From an uncultured Desulfobacter sp. (lineage in GTDB: Bacteria > Desulfobacterota > Desulfobacteria > Desulfobacterales > Desulfobacteraceae), in assembly GCF_963677125.1 (NCBI RefSeq), contig NZ_OY781882.1:3232501-3296500 (forward strand): a stretch of 64,000 nt of DNA, read 5' to 3'. The notes below the pieces were generated by a model, which saw only the letters and a program-made list of their open reading frames with translations, was not told where the DNA came from and searched no databases. A program made the translations under genes and the position numbers. Positions 1 to 8,467 of this stretch are shown one piece after another (position 1 is the first letter of the stretch; every line of letters begins with the position of its first letter).

Positions 1-31
1 CCCGGGGGTATCAGGCCGGTAGTCACCAGCG

Positions 32-700
32 TCAGCATTTTCCACTTTTTCTTATGTTTGTACTTGCCCCGGGGGTTTTGTAATAACGGTCGTAGGAGGC
101 CGGCTGTTTAACGATATCCAATATCAGGCGGGCGTCATTGGTCAGCGGGATGGCCGCATGAACGGCGTTGAACCGGTACACCCTTTCAATCAATTTTCTG
201 TTCCGTCCCGGAGGCAGTTTTTGTTCGCTTATCTTGTTTCCCTTGGCCGCGGGACATCCCAGATCCAAATCCAAAACAATTTTTCCTTTGGCTGGAATGT
301 CTTCTGACAGGATTTGAAGCAGGGGCAGCAGGGTATCGCGAAAGCTGTTGTCTAGGTTAATTCTCTTTAAACGAGACACCTTAATCCGGTAAATGATGAA
401 TAAAAGCAGAAAAACAAACAATACGCCCCCGGCCACCGAAACAAACCCAATGTTTCCATTGCTGAAGGCAGTGCCAAAGATCGCGACAAACAGGGACAGG
501 AAAGACAATACCCCAAACAGGATCGAACGTCCCTGAACCTTTTTGAGACGAACATCCACCTGCGCGTCAAAACGGGAAAGAACCTGGAGAAACCCAAGCC
601 ATTCCCGAAGCTTCTTTTTACCCAAAATACGCTTGGTTTTGACTGCCTCCCGGACTTCCGGTGGTAACCGATTCAGGGACAGTGTTTCTTCTGCGCTCAT
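32..700 (-). CDS. Membrane protein of unknown function
   Basis: 222-residue protein not recognised as a named family. Two hydrophobic segments lie close together (about residues 60-80 and 86-106) with a very short connection, giving a helical hairpin with both ends probably cytoplasmic. A charged N-terminal region of about 55 residues precedes it and a basic C-terminal tail follows. The ATG at 700 is preceded by GGAGA at good spacing. The start lies 83 bp inside the end of the upstream glycosyltransferase gene, so the two are probably translationally coupled and part of one operon that continues past the left edge. Function unknown; a role in envelope or polysaccharide biology is only inferred from the neighbour. 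Confidence 0.7.
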   Translation of the reverse strand: MSAEETLSLNRLPPEVREAVKTKRILGKKKLREWLGFLQVLSRFDAQVDVRLKKVQGRSILFGVLSFLSLFVAIFGTAFSNGNIGFVSVAGGVLFVFLLLFIIYRIKVSRLKRINLDNSFRDTLLPLLQILSEDIPAKGKIVLDLDLGCPAAKGNKISEQKLPPGRNRKLIERVYRFNAVHAAIPLTNDARLILDIVKQPASYDRYYKTPGASTNIRKSGKC

Positions 701-1886
701 GGTATTCTCCTTGATTTGTCAATATATGTTCAAAACACTGGGATAGTTTCCGGTGAATGTGCCGTGGATGAAACTCATTCAGGGCCCGTTGGGCAGCCTT
801 CTCTCCCAGAGACCGTGCCAAGGCCCTGTTGCCAAGCAGGGTAGCCATACCAATGGCCAGGTCACGAGGCGATCCTGCGGTAACCAGCCAACCGTCCCGG
901 CCATGGTCAATCAGGGAGCGGACCGGTGCCAGGTTCGATGCCAGGACAGGCACGCCTGCGGCCATGGATTCGATAATCTTGATCGGACAGCAGCCCTGCC
1001 AGGTATTGCGGGGCGTCTCTTTGAGCGGGGCCAAGGTGAATTCAAACGACCGCAATTCCTTGATCAGCTCGTGCCTGGGCAGAGGATGCGTCAAGGCCAC
1101 ACACGCCTCCAACCCCAGTTTTCGGATCTTCTTGCGAATTTTTTTACGCATTTGCTTGTGCCCCCCGCTGATCAAAGAGAGACTCAAATCCGGATACCCC
1201 GGTTTTATCATGGCAAAGGCTGCCACAGCATCCTCCACCCCCTGCCAGGTGTGCAGGCTGCCCACATATCCGATGCGCTTTCTTGTATCCTTAGCGGAAC
1301 CACCGGAACCAGGTTCGAAAAAAAATTCCGGCGCACTATTGATGACGGTGCTGATTTTTTCTTTAGGCACGCCCTTGCCGTTTAATGCCCGTGCCGTTAC
1401 ATCGCTGACCGTCAGGATTTTATCGCAACGATCCAGACAGCATTGTTCCATATCCATGACCTTGTGCTTCAAGGCATAATTTCGCTCAAACCCCGGGTAG
1501 GTATAACCAAGTTCCCAGGAAGGCAGGGCATTGACCTCGAACAGGGTTTTCAAATCAAAGGGCGCTGCCACGGCAGGCAGACCGCCCCAGGGGTCACGGA
1601 ATACAGCAAACTCAAGTGTATTGCAAAATGAAGTCAGATACTGCGCAACAAATTCTGCGAAAAACTGTGCCCGTTTGAGCATATTCGGATGATACAGCTT
1701 GCAGCGCCGGATCAGGATGCCGCCCTCTTTTTGAAACGCGGGCATGTCTCCAAATCCAAGACAGAGTAGAAGAACCGGACCATGTCCGTTTTCAAGTGCC
1801 CTGAGCATAGACGCCATATGACTTGAAGCCCCCTTGGGACGGGGAAAAACCTCAAAGGCAAGATACACCGATCTCGGTGTTTGCAT
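618..1886 (-). CDS. Glycosyltransferase, GT4/GT-B fold
   Basis: 422-residue protein with the layout of family 4 glycosyltransferases: an N-terminal acceptor domain (PRPKGASSHM near residue 16), a central IGYVGSLHTWQG strand-loop, and a C-terminal nucleotide-sugar domain with the E-x7-E type motif (IKIIESMAAGVPVLAS, about residues 315-330). No signal peptide or membrane segment; it would act on the cytoplasmic side. Likely transfers a sugar from a nucleotide donor during polysaccharide or glycolipid assembly; donor and acceptor cannot be read from sequence. The ATG at 1886 follows AAGGA about nine bases upstream. The last 83 bp overlap the next gene. The final 35 residues are low-complexity (Ser/Gly/Arg-rich) and look like an added tail. 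Confidence 0.88.
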   Translation of the reverse strand: MQTPRSVYLAFEVFPRPKGASSHMASMLRALENGHGPVLLLCLGFGDMPAFQKEGGILIRRCKLYHPNMLKRAQFFAEFVAQYLTSFCNTLEFAVFRDPWGGLPAVAAPFDLKTLFEVNALPSWELGYTYPGFERNYALKHKVMDMEQCCLDRCDKILTVSDVTARALNGKGVPKEKISTVINSAPEFFFEPGSGGSAKDTRKRIGYVGSLHTWQGVEDAVAAFAMIKPGYPDLSLSLISGGHKQMRKKIRKKIRKLGLEACVALTHPLPRHELIKELRSFEFTLAPLKETPRNTWQGCCPIKIIESMAAGVPVLASNLAPVRSLIDHGRDGWLVTAGSPRDLAIGMATLLGNRALARSLGEKAAQRALNEFHPRHIHRKLSQCFEHILTNQGEYHERRRNTVPESVTTGSPGGSQNQAYFG

Positions 1887-2146
1887 ACATATTGTCCTTA
1901 ATTTTCATTTGAACTGTTCCACAGACAGAAAAAGGTGCTACGGACATGTATCGATAAAAAATAATTATAGCAATCAGGGTATCATGAGTCCATCACTTAT
2001 GTCATGGACTAAAAATTCTCCCAATAACTAAGCGTCTGTTTGATAATTGATGTATCGGCTGTAATCTCACGAAAAGGGCTAATGCAGATCCCGCCCAACC
2101 ATCGGGTATCCCCCAGGAAGATATGAAAACGTTATCAGCAAAAAAG
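1887..2146. other. Intergenic region, divergent promoters
   Basis: No gene seen. This separates the minus-strand glycosyltransferase from the plus-strand oxidoreductase locus. A 7-8 bp inverted repeat (AGTCCAT / ATGGACT, near 1986-2009) followed by an A-rich stretch could be a weak terminator or operator. Small frames here show no ribosome binding site or recognisable product. Confidence 0.4.
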
Positions 2147-2176
2147 CTGACAGGGGTTACCATTATTTGATATAAT
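2147..2176 (+). promoter_or_regulatory. Candidate sigma70 promoter of the oxidoreductase locus
   Basis: CTGACA (2147-2152), an 18-bp spacer, then a perfect TATAAT (2171-2176). It sits about 130 bp upstream of the ATG at 2305, leaving a long leader that contains the hairpins at 2258-2291. Seen in sequence; activity is inferred. Confidence 0.5.
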
Positions 2177-2257
2177 CAAAATTAATTTCTTAAACTACGC
2201 CAAGCCTCCGGCTTGATTATGGCGTACCATAGTCATGGAATCTAAAAAACAATATAT

Positions 2258-2297
2258 CCCGGAACATGGTTCCGGGGAAATACAGTTTCCCAGGGAG
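2258..2297 (+). promoter_or_regulatory. Two overlapping leader hairpins next to the ribosome binding site
   Basis: CCCGGAAC (2258-2265), an ATG loop and GTTCCGGG (2269-2276) form a perfect 8-bp hairpin. GGGAAA (2275-2280), TACAG and TTTCCC (2286-2291) form a second. They share bases 2275-2276, so they compete. The second ends two bases before the GGGAG ribosome binding site (2293-2297) of the oxidoreductase start at 2305. This could be an RNA-level control element; no known riboswitch class was recognised. Confidence 0.4.
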
Positions 2298-2304
2298 AAT
2301 AAAT

Positions 2305-4389
2305 ATGACCCCAAAACCGGTGTTCAGCGTCTGTGGTATGTGTACGGTGCGCTGCCCCATCCAAGTAGAAGTCCAAAACGGCCAGGTCGAATTTATTTCA
2401 GGTAATCCCCATGTCCCGGCCATGAAGGGAGCGGTTTGCCCGAGAGGTGCAGCAGGGACAGCGCTTCTTAACGACAGCGAACGGCCTCAGACGCCCCTGA
2501 TCCGTACAGGTGAACGCGGGGAAGGAAAATGGCGCAACGCAACCTGGGATGAGGCGCTGGACTATGTGGCAGACAAACTCAAACAGATTAAAGCCGAATA
2601 CGGGGCCCGGGCCATCTCATTGTCTGACAGGGGCGGGCCGTTCAGGGACATGCACCGGGCCTTTCTCAAAGGTCTTGGCACGCCCAACTACAACAACCAC
2701 GACTCGTCCTGCGCCAGGAATGTCCAGCATGCGGCGCTCTCCTTGACCGGCATGGGCAGAAAATCGGTTGCTTACGATTTAAAGCATGCAAAGCACGTGG
2801 TTCTCCAGTTCAGAAATATCTTTGAAGCTATCAATGTCCAGGAGGTAAACGACCTGATGGATGCCCTGGAAAACGGATGCAAACTTACCGTGATCGATAT
2901 CCGGGCCAACATATCCGCAGCCAAGGCCAGCCGGTTTATGATGATCCGGCCCGGCACCGACTATGCGTTTAACCTGGCTGTCATTCATGAAATCATCAAC
3001 AAACGGCTCTATGATGAACGCTTTGTCAGTCGCTATGTGGAAGGGTTCAAAGCGCTCGAACAATTTGTCACCACATATACGCCGGAATGGGCGCAACAAG
3101 AGACCGGAATTGACGCCGCAACCATTCGCAGCTTTGTGGAAGAACTTGCAAAGGCCTCACCATCGGTGATCTGGCATCCGGGCTGGATGGCAGCACGATA
3201 TAAAGACTCCTTCTATGTCTGCCGCACCATCTATATCATCAACGCCCTCTTAGGCAGCTATGGGGCCAAAGGCGGCCTGCCCTTTGTATCAGACCCTGCT
3301 GATGTCGGGGCAAACAAATTAAAATCATTCAGGGATCTTTATCCCAGCCCCGGCGACAAACGTGCCGACGGCGTGGGTTGGAAATATACCCATTTTGAGA
3401 ATGGCCCGGGACTTGCCCATTTGCTGTTCAAGGCCATTGAAGAACAAGCGCCCTACCCGATCAAGGCCTATATTGCCTACCGTCATGATCCCCTCATGGG
3501 ATATCCGGACCCGGACAGACTGCGGCAGATGTGGAACAAACTGGACCTGCTGGTTTCGGTTACGTTTTCATGGTCGGATACGGCATGGTATTCCGATGTG
3601 GTTCTACCCCTTTCCACCTACCTTGAGCGCGAAAGCATCATGGCCACAAAAAATGACTTGAAGCCATACTTTTTTGTACGAAAACGATCAGTTGCACCCC
3701 GGTATGATTCCCGGGCAGACTGGGAGATCATCTCAGGACTTGCCCGGCGCATGAATCTGCCGGACCTGGTCTTTGACCGGGTGGAAGATTTATGGAAGTT
3801 TCAGCTCAAAGATACCGGCGTTACCATTGAGGACTTCAATGACAAGGGGCTGGTGAATCTGGCAGATGAACCGGTGTATAAAAACTTTGAAGACTACACC
3901 TTTGACACCGATTCCGGTAAAATTGAAATGATTTCCAAAAATTTGGAAGCAAACGGTCACCGATCACTGAAACCCTATGAACCGCCAACGTTTCCAAAGA
4001 CAGGGGAATTCCGGATGACCTTCGGCAGATGTGCCGTTCACACCCAGGGCCACACCGTGAACAATCCCCTTTTAAATGAACAGATGTCGGAAAACACCCT
4101 ATGGATCAACACAGAGGAGGCCAAAAAGCTGAACATCTCAGACATGGATATGGTTACCGTCAGTCAGAACGGCTACTCGGAAACGATCCGGGCACAGGTC
4201 ACCGACCATATTCACCCGGAAGCCATCTTTGTCATCCACGGGTTTGGTCATCGCATCAAAGCCGAAAGCCGGGCATTCGGCAAAGGTCTTGCCGACAACA
4301 AATTCATGTCAGGAGGCTTGGATATCTGGGATAAAGCCGGCGGTGCCATTGCCTACCAGGAGCACTTTGTCACGGTATCCAAGGGATAA
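2305..4389 (+). CDS. Molybdopterin oxidoreductase catalytic subunit, PsrA/PhsA-like
   Basis: 694-residue DMSO-reductase-family protein. The start at 2305 is chosen because GGGAG precedes it and it places the N-terminal 4Fe-4S motif at C10-x2-C13-x3-C17-x27-C45; an earlier in-frame ATG at 2266 lacks a ribosome site. The HDSSCARN segment places a Cys (C136) where polysulfide/thiosulfate reductases and nitrate reductase Nap bind Mo or W. A C-terminal molydopterin-dinucleotide-binding domain (about residues 570-690) is present. There is no twin-arginine signal, so it should be cytoplasmic, unlike exported PsrA/PhsA. Followed by two iron-sulfur subunits, which argues for a soluble electron-transfer complex. 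Substrate unknown: thiosulfate, polysulfide, formate or an aldehyde-type substrate cannot be separated by eye. Confidence 0.85.
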   Translation: MTPKPVFSVCGMCTVRCPIQVEVQNGQVEFISGNPHVPAMKGAVCPRGAAGTALLNDSERPQTPLIRTGERGEGKWRNATWDEALDYVADKLKQIKAEYGARAISLSDRGGPFRDMHRAFLKGLGTPNYNNHDSSCARNVQHAALSLTGMGRKSVAYDLKHAKHVVLQFRNIFEAINVQEVNDLMDALENGCKLTVIDIRANISAAKASRFMMIRPGTDYAFNLAVIHEIINKRLYDERFVSRYVEGFKALEQFVTTYTPEWAQQETGIDAATIRSFVEELAKASPSVIWHPGWMAARYKDSFYVCRTIYIINALLGSYGAKGGLPFVSDPADVGANKLKSFRDLYPSPGDKRADGVGWKYTHFENGPGLAHLLFKAIEEQAPYPIKAYIAYRHDPLMGYPDPDRLRQMWNKLDLLVSVTFSWSDTAWYSDVVLPLSTYLERESIMATKNDLKPYFFVRKRSVAPRYDSRADWEIISGLARRMNLPDLVFDRVEDLWKFQLKDTGVTIEDFNDKGLVNLADEPVYKNFEDYTFDTDSGKIEMISKNLEANGHRSLKPYEPPTFPKTGEFRMTFGRCAVHTQGHTVNNPLLNEQMSENTLWINTEEAKKLNISDMDMVTVSQNGYSETIRAQVTDHIHPEAIFVIHGFGHRIKAESRAFGKGLADNKFMSGGLDIWDKAGGAIAYQEHFVTVSKG

Positions 4390-4418
4390 GGGCATTTGAT
4401 TATCCCTATGAAATCCCA

Positions 4419-5010
4419 AACTAAACAACCACCGGCTTCAAGCCGGTGGGTTTAAACTCGCGGACTGAAAGTCCAGCGAGACCGGCTATAGCCGGTTGAA
4501 GGAGCTACTCAATATCAAAATGATCATTAGGGTCTTTTTCAAAATGATGTTCAAGATACTCTTGAATCATATCTTTTGTCAGTTCTCCAGAGGTTATGCA
4601 AAAATACCCCCGAGCCCAAAAATGTTTACCCCAATATCGCTTTTTCAAATGTGGAAACTCCTCAAAAATTTTCCGAGACACACGCCCCTTAACTCTGCGC
4701 ATGATATCAGACGGGGAAATATTTGGTGGTGCCGAACACAGAATGTGAACATGATCCTTGCTGACAACACCACGCAAAATGTGAATTTCAAACCTCTCAC
4801 AGGTTTGTCGGACGAGTTCTCTCACTCGCAAAGCAACATCCCCTTGCAATACGTGGTATCGGTACTTCGTCACCCAAACAAAATGATATTCTATTTTGTA
4901 CTTTGTATGACTGTTTTGCCGATAGTCCATGCAAAGGACTATAAAACAACTGCTGGCAAAATGCTACCCGTCTAAAGACGGGGGTTTTAACCTTTTACAG
5001 AAACAATAAA
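4419..5010 (-). mobile_element. IS200/IS605-type insertion sequence, copy 1
   Basis: A 592-bp segment that matches 24225-24816 at every position I compared by eye, with different flanks (flanking bases change at 4418/4419 and 5010/5011). It contains one tnpA on the minus strand and no tnpB. Both ends carry subterminal hairpins, as in IS200: an ACCGGCTT/AAGCCGGT hairpin near 4431-4447 with CCGGCTATAGCCGG near 4482-4496, and CCCGTCTAAAGACGGG near 4967-4982. No terminal inverted repeats or target duplication, as expected for single-strand peel-and-paste transposition. It sits between the catalytic and ferredoxin genes of the oxidoreductase locus, on the opposite strand. Confidence 0.9.
4505..4930 (-). 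CDS. tnpA: IS200/IS605 family transposase TnpA, copy 1
   Basis: 141-residue Y1 HUH transposase. The metal-binding HUH motif is H60-V61-H62 and the nucleophile is most likely Y125 in IQEYLEHH near the C-terminus. Full family length with no stop, so probably active. It acts as a dimer on single-stranded ends, recognising the subterminal hairpins of the element. Sequence identical to the copy at 24311-24736, which suggests recent transposition. A 159-codon frame on the plus strand over this gene is its antisense shadow. Confidence 0.93.
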   Translation of the reverse strand: MDYRQNSHTKYKIEYHFVWVTKYRYHVLQGDVALRVRELVRQTCERFEIHILRGVVSKDHVHILCSAPPNISPSDIMRRVKGRVSRKIFEEFPHLKKRYWGKHFWARGYFCITSGELTKDMIQEYLEHHFEKDPNDHFDIE

Positions 5011-5045
5011 TCTAACCCCCTGTCAATCTCAACACCGGAGGACCC

Positions 5046-5561
5046 ATGAGCCATTATTACCTGTTTCAGGATACCAGAAAATGCATCGGATGCCATACCT
5101 GCGAGGTGGTGTGCAAGTCCAATAAAAACTTACCTCCAGGACCCAAACCCTGCCGGATTGTCCAGGAGGGACCCAAGACCATTGAAGAGGTCCCACGCAC
5201 CTCCTTTATTTTCATGCCCTGCTTTCATTGCCAAACGCCATGGTGCGTTTCTGCCTGCCCCACCGGCGCCATGCAGCAGCGCACCAAAGACGGGATTGTG
5301 TTTGTGGACAAGGACCTGTGCGTGGGATGCAAAATCTGCATAACCGCCTGCCCCTGGGCAGCGCCCCAGTGGAACGAAAAGATCGGCAAGGTCGAAAAAT
5401 GTGATTTGTGCATGGATCGAATCGACCAGGGCCTTGACCCTGCCTGCGTCACCAACTGCACCACAAGATGTCTGACATTAGGCAAGATTGAAGGTATGCC
5501 CCGGAACCGGGAAGCCGGCCATGCAGCGTCGGCAAACGCCTCTGAACAAACAAATGTTTGA
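5046..5561 (+). CDS. Four-cluster 4Fe-4S electron-transfer subunit (PhsB/DmsB-like)
   Basis: 171-residue ferredoxin-like subunit of DMSO-reductase-family enzymes. Cysteines fall in four groups: CIGCHTCEVVC near the start, CFHCQTPWCVSACP, CVGCKICITACP, and CDLCMDR...CVTNC, giving the 16 ligands expected for four 4Fe-4S clusters. It would relay electrons between the catalytic subunit and the next iron-sulfur protein. No signal peptide, consistent with a cytoplasmic complex. The ATG at 5046 follows CCGGAGGA. The gene is separated from its presumed partner only by the IS200 insertion, 35 bp upstream. The last 25 residues are Ala/Asn-rich and not part of the cluster core. Confidence 0.9.
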   Translation: MSHYYLFQDTRKCIGCHTCEVVCKSNKNLPPGPKPCRIVQEGPKTIEEVPRTSFIFMPCFHCQTPWCVSACPTGAMQQRTKDGIVFVDKDLCVGCKICITACPWAAPQWNEKIGKVEKCDLCMDRIDQGLDPACVTNCTTRCLTLGKIEGMPRNREAGHAASANASEQTNV

Positions 5562-5625
5562 TGCTGTTTCAATGGATGGATAAAATAATCATAATCAAGG
5601 CATATGCCTGAAAAGGACAACAGGA

Positions 5626-6378
5626 ATGATTGAAATTACCATTAACGGCCTGACAGTGGCGGCAAAAAATGGGGACACTGTCTTACGCACGGCTCGGAAA
5701 CAAGGAATTCCCATCCCCCACCTATGCTTTCACCCGGCACTCAAGCCCTCTGGTGCCTGCCGGCTGTGCGGTGTGGAAACAGGCCGGGCTGCAGAAAAAA
5801 AGATCATGCTTTCCTGCATTCTCAAAGTAAAACCCGGACTTGAAATCAGAACCGAATCGGATCTGGTTACAGCCCATAGACAGGCGGCCTTTGACAAACT
5901 CCTGTCCATGGCACCGGACTCGGTACGTATCCGGGAACTGGCTGAACAATTCAATATAACGGTACCGCTAAAGCCGGATGGGTGCATCCGCTGCAGGCTG
6001 TGCGTGCGGGTCTGCAATGACATAATAGGTGCAAGGGCCATTGCCATGGTCAAAACCCAAAACCGCAGCCAGGTGGGTCCGGGTGACGGAGACTGTATCG
6101 GCTGCGGCACCTGTGCCAATCTGTGCCCCACCCAATTTATCACTGTACAGGACCGGGACAACATCAGAACCGTTTTCACAGGGGACCAAATTTTAAGCTG
6201 CCTACCCCTTGAGCAGTGCGAGTCCTGCGGAGCCCAGTATGCAACAGCGCCGTTTCTGAGCCATGTAGAGAACAGCATAAAAGACCTCGTTCATGTCGGA
6301 CAAGGGCATAAATTCTGCCCGGAATGTACCCGGGCAATGTCCAGTCGGACGCATACAAATGAGCACTTTAATAAATAA
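5626..6378 (+). CDS. 2Fe-2S/4Fe-4S electron-transfer protein (NuoG N-terminal/HoxU-like)
   Basis: 250-residue protein. Residues 1-75 match a plant-type 2Fe-2S domain (CFHPALKPSGACRLCG and a later C, the C-x11-C-x2-C-xn-C pattern). Residues about 115-170 hold two 4Fe-4S motifs (CIRCRLCVRVC and CIGCGTCANLCP). A C-terminal CESC...CPEC pair could bind another metal. The His-Cys3 cluster segment of NuoG is not evident. Such proteins link an NAD(P)H- or ferredoxin-linked module to a catalytic subunit, but no flavoprotein gene is nearby, so the electron partner must be elsewhere. Follows the ferredoxin subunit by 64 bp in the same direction and most likely belongs to the same complex. Confidence 0.85.
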   Translation: MIEITINGLTVAAKNGDTVLRTARKQGIPIPHLCFHPALKPSGACRLCGVETGRAAEKKIMLSCILKVKPGLEIRTESDLVTAHRQAAFDKLLSMAPDSVRIRELAEQFNITVPLKPDGCIRCRLCVRVCNDIIGARAIAMVKTQNRSQVGPGDGDCIGCGTCANLCPTQFITVQDRDNIRTVFTGDQILSCLPLEQCESCGAQYATAPFLSHVENSIKDLVHVGQGHKFCPECTRAMSSRTHTNEHFNK

Positions 6379-6482
6379 ACCATGGTGCCGAGATAAACGT
6401 ATCAAAAGACTTTCCCATTGAAACCAAAATAGTTGGTTCCTATAATAGTGTCTGAAAAAAACCTTATTGAGGGAACAAAACG

Positions 6483-6962
6483 GTGAAACACCTTAACAGC
6501 AAAGTACTGATAATTACAGCATACCTTCTCTCGGCATCCCCCGCAAATTTGTATGCCTTGCAGTATCATACAGGTTCCGAGGGGATCATTACCCACCAGA
6601 TCGGCCACCTTTTCTTTTTGTTCTCAATGGTTGTGCTCATGTTCATGATCAGCGGCAAAGGACTTGCCGTACACAAAGGATGGCGACTGATCCAGATGTC
6701 TGCTTTTTTTTTCATTCTATGGAATGGCTGTGCCATTGCAGCCCATTTCTTAGACAACCAGATCTATGCCGTCAGCGTAGAGCGAATCGCCAATGGGTAT
6801 GCCAAACTCCAGACCCAGAACAATTCCGATCTTCTGGGCTGGATATATTACGCCCTTAAACTTGACCATTTGTTGTGCGTGCCGGCCATGTTTTTAATGT
6901 ATAAAGGACTTTCCTTCCTGGTCAACGAACAAAAAGCGGAACAAGGACAAGACCTCCCATGA
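6483..6962 (+). CDS. Small multi-pass membrane protein upstream of sensor kinase
   Basis: 159 residues starting with GTG after GAGGG. About four hydrophobic segments are visible (near residues 6-24, 40-58, 68-88 and 128-148), with the first possibly a signal anchor. Not recognised as a named family. The stop overlaps the kinase start in ATGA, so the two are translationally coupled and probably function together, perhaps as a sensory membrane partner. Histidines in the second segment (HQIGHLF) and fourth segment (KLDHLL) could bind a cofactor; that is speculation. Confidence 0.75.
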   Translation: MKHLNSKVLIITAYLLSASPANLYALQYHTGSEGIITHQIGHLFFLFSMVVLMFMISGKGLAVHKGWRLIQMSAFFFILWNGCAIAAHFLDNQIYAVSVERIANGYAKLQTQNNSDLLGWIYYALKLDHLLCVPAMFLMYKGLSFLVNEQKAEQGQDLP

Positions 6963-8467
6963 TTGCCCCCTATCTGCCCATGGTGGTGATAGATATCACA
7001 GGCTCATTTGCCATGGTGGTACTCTCCCTTCTATGCTGCTACAAGGCCAGAATTTTAAGGGAAACCGACCAGGACAACGCACTGTTTCTTTATCTTGTCT
7101 GGATCTCCACAGGATTTATGATCTTTGGGGTATCACGATCTGTTGGCCATATCCTGCGGCAATTTCTGATTTTAATTTCCCATACCGACACCTGGCACAC
7201 GATTGCCAGCTTTTCCGGCAGCGTGAATACGGTATCGTTCATGCTGGTAAGCCTGATCACCCTGTTTTTCAACCAGAGCTGGAAGATAAACGAAAAAATA
7301 CTGACATCCAGAAAGAAACTGGAAGCCGCCCATGGCCAACTTTTAAGCTTAAACCAGAACCTGGAGCAAAAGGTGATGGAACGTACGGAGATGCTCACAA
7401 GTTCCGAGCATAAGGCCCGGCGCATTTTTGAATATTCTTTGGACACCATTCTGGTTACCGACGCCAATTTTAAAATCCAGGAGATCAATAATGCCGGCAT
7501 CACCTTGACCGGATATAAAAAAGAAGAGATGCTGGAACAGAATATGGGACTGATGGATTTTATCGCCCATGCCCAAGATTGGAATCACATATTAACTCAG
7601 TTGAGCACCAATGAATATGTCCTCAACGAAGAGTGCGATATTATAAACGCTGATAAAATGGAGATCCGGGTGATGATCACCGGCGGTGTCGATTACGGCG
7701 CCTTCGGATGCGCCAAAACCTTTCATTTCATCATCAAGGATATCAATGAAAAAAAACAGATGGAACAGCAGATCGCACAGGCCGACAAATTAGCGGCATT
7801 AGGCGAACTGTCCGCAGGTGTGGCCCATGAAATCAACAACCCGCTGGGCATCATTCTTGGCTACACCCAGCTGATGCTCAAAGAAGAATCCGGCTTTGAA
7901 GAAGATCTTAGAACCATTGAAAAGCACGTAAAAAACTGCAAGGAAGTTGTCAGCAACCTGCTCTCCTTTTCCAGGAAAGGCTCCGGGGAAATGGAACGTG
8001 TGGATATCCACAACATGCTGGACGGGGTGGTCAATTTTTTAGGAAGCCATTCCGATTTCAGAAAAGTGAAAATTCAACTTAACCTGTGGAAAAATGGATC
8101 CCTCTGGGTGAAAGGCAATGCCCAGGAACTGACCCAGGTGGTTTTAAACTTGATGATAAACGCGTGTCACGCCATTAAAGACAATCCTGACGGTTTTATA
8201 GAACTTGTCACCCAAAAAGAGAATACCCAGATACTCATTCATGTCAAGGATAACGGCACCGGCATTGCCAAACAGCATAAGCCTAAAATTTTCGATCCCT
8301 TTTTCACCACCAAACCCGTGGGCCAGGGCACAGGATTGGGCCTTTCGGTGGGATACGGCATTATCCGTCACCACCAGGGGGAGATCATGGCCGCCAACCG
8401 CAAAAGCCGGGGGGCAAAGTTCACCATCCGCCTGCCCCTTATTAACCCCAACAGCGATGAGGAATAA
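6959..8467 (+). CDS. Membrane PAS sensor histidine kinase
   Basis: 502 residues. Three hydrophobic segments in residues 8-105, a coiled coil (about 110-150), a PAS domain (about 152-265), HisKA with phospho-acceptor H290 in GVAHEINNP, and a HATPase domain with N box (NACHAI), G1 (DNGTGI) and G2 (GTGLGLSVGYG). The order is typical of kinases paired with NtrC-like regulators. The start overlaps the previous gene (ATGA) and the stop is immediately followed by the regulator's ATG. Signal unknown; the position after the oxidoreductase subunits suggests it senses substrate or redox state and controls that locus. Confidence 0.92.
   Translation: MIAPYLPMVVIDITGSFAMVVLSLLCCYKARILRETDQDNALFLYLVWISTGFMIFGVSRSVGHILRQFLILISHTDTWHTIASFSGSVNTVSFMLVSLITLFFNQSWKINEKILTSRKKLEAAHGQLLSLNQNLEQKVMERTEMLTSSEHKARRIFEYSLDTILVTDANFKIQEINNAGITLTGYKKEEMLEQNMGLMDFIAHAQDWNHILTQLSTNEYVLNEECDIINADKMEIRVMITGGVDYGAFGCAKTFHFIIKDINEKKQMEQQIAQADKLAALGELSAGVAHEINNPLGIILGYTQLMLKEESGFEEDLRTIEKHVKNCKEVVSNLLSFSRKGSGEMERVDIHNMLDGVVNFLGSHSDFRKVKIQLNLWKNGSLWVKGNAQELTQVVLNLMINACHAIKDNPDGFIELVTQKENTQILIHVKDNGTGIAKQHKPKIFDPFFTTKPVGQGTGLGLSVGYGIIRHHQGEIMAANRKSRGAKFTIRLPLINPNSDEE

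Noticed and set aside
753..1479. 210- and 216-codon plus-strand frames
   Set aside because: Antisense shadows of the glycosyltransferase gene.
2177..2300. Molybdenum-cofactor riboswitch upstream of the oxidoreductase
   Set aside because: Hairpins are present, but the conserved Moco-RNA blocks could not be matched in order.
4496..4975. 159-codon plus-strand frame over both IS200 copies
   Set aside because: It is antisense to tnpA, whose protein matches the IS200 family with the expected HUH and Tyr residues; the plus frame has no recognisable domain.
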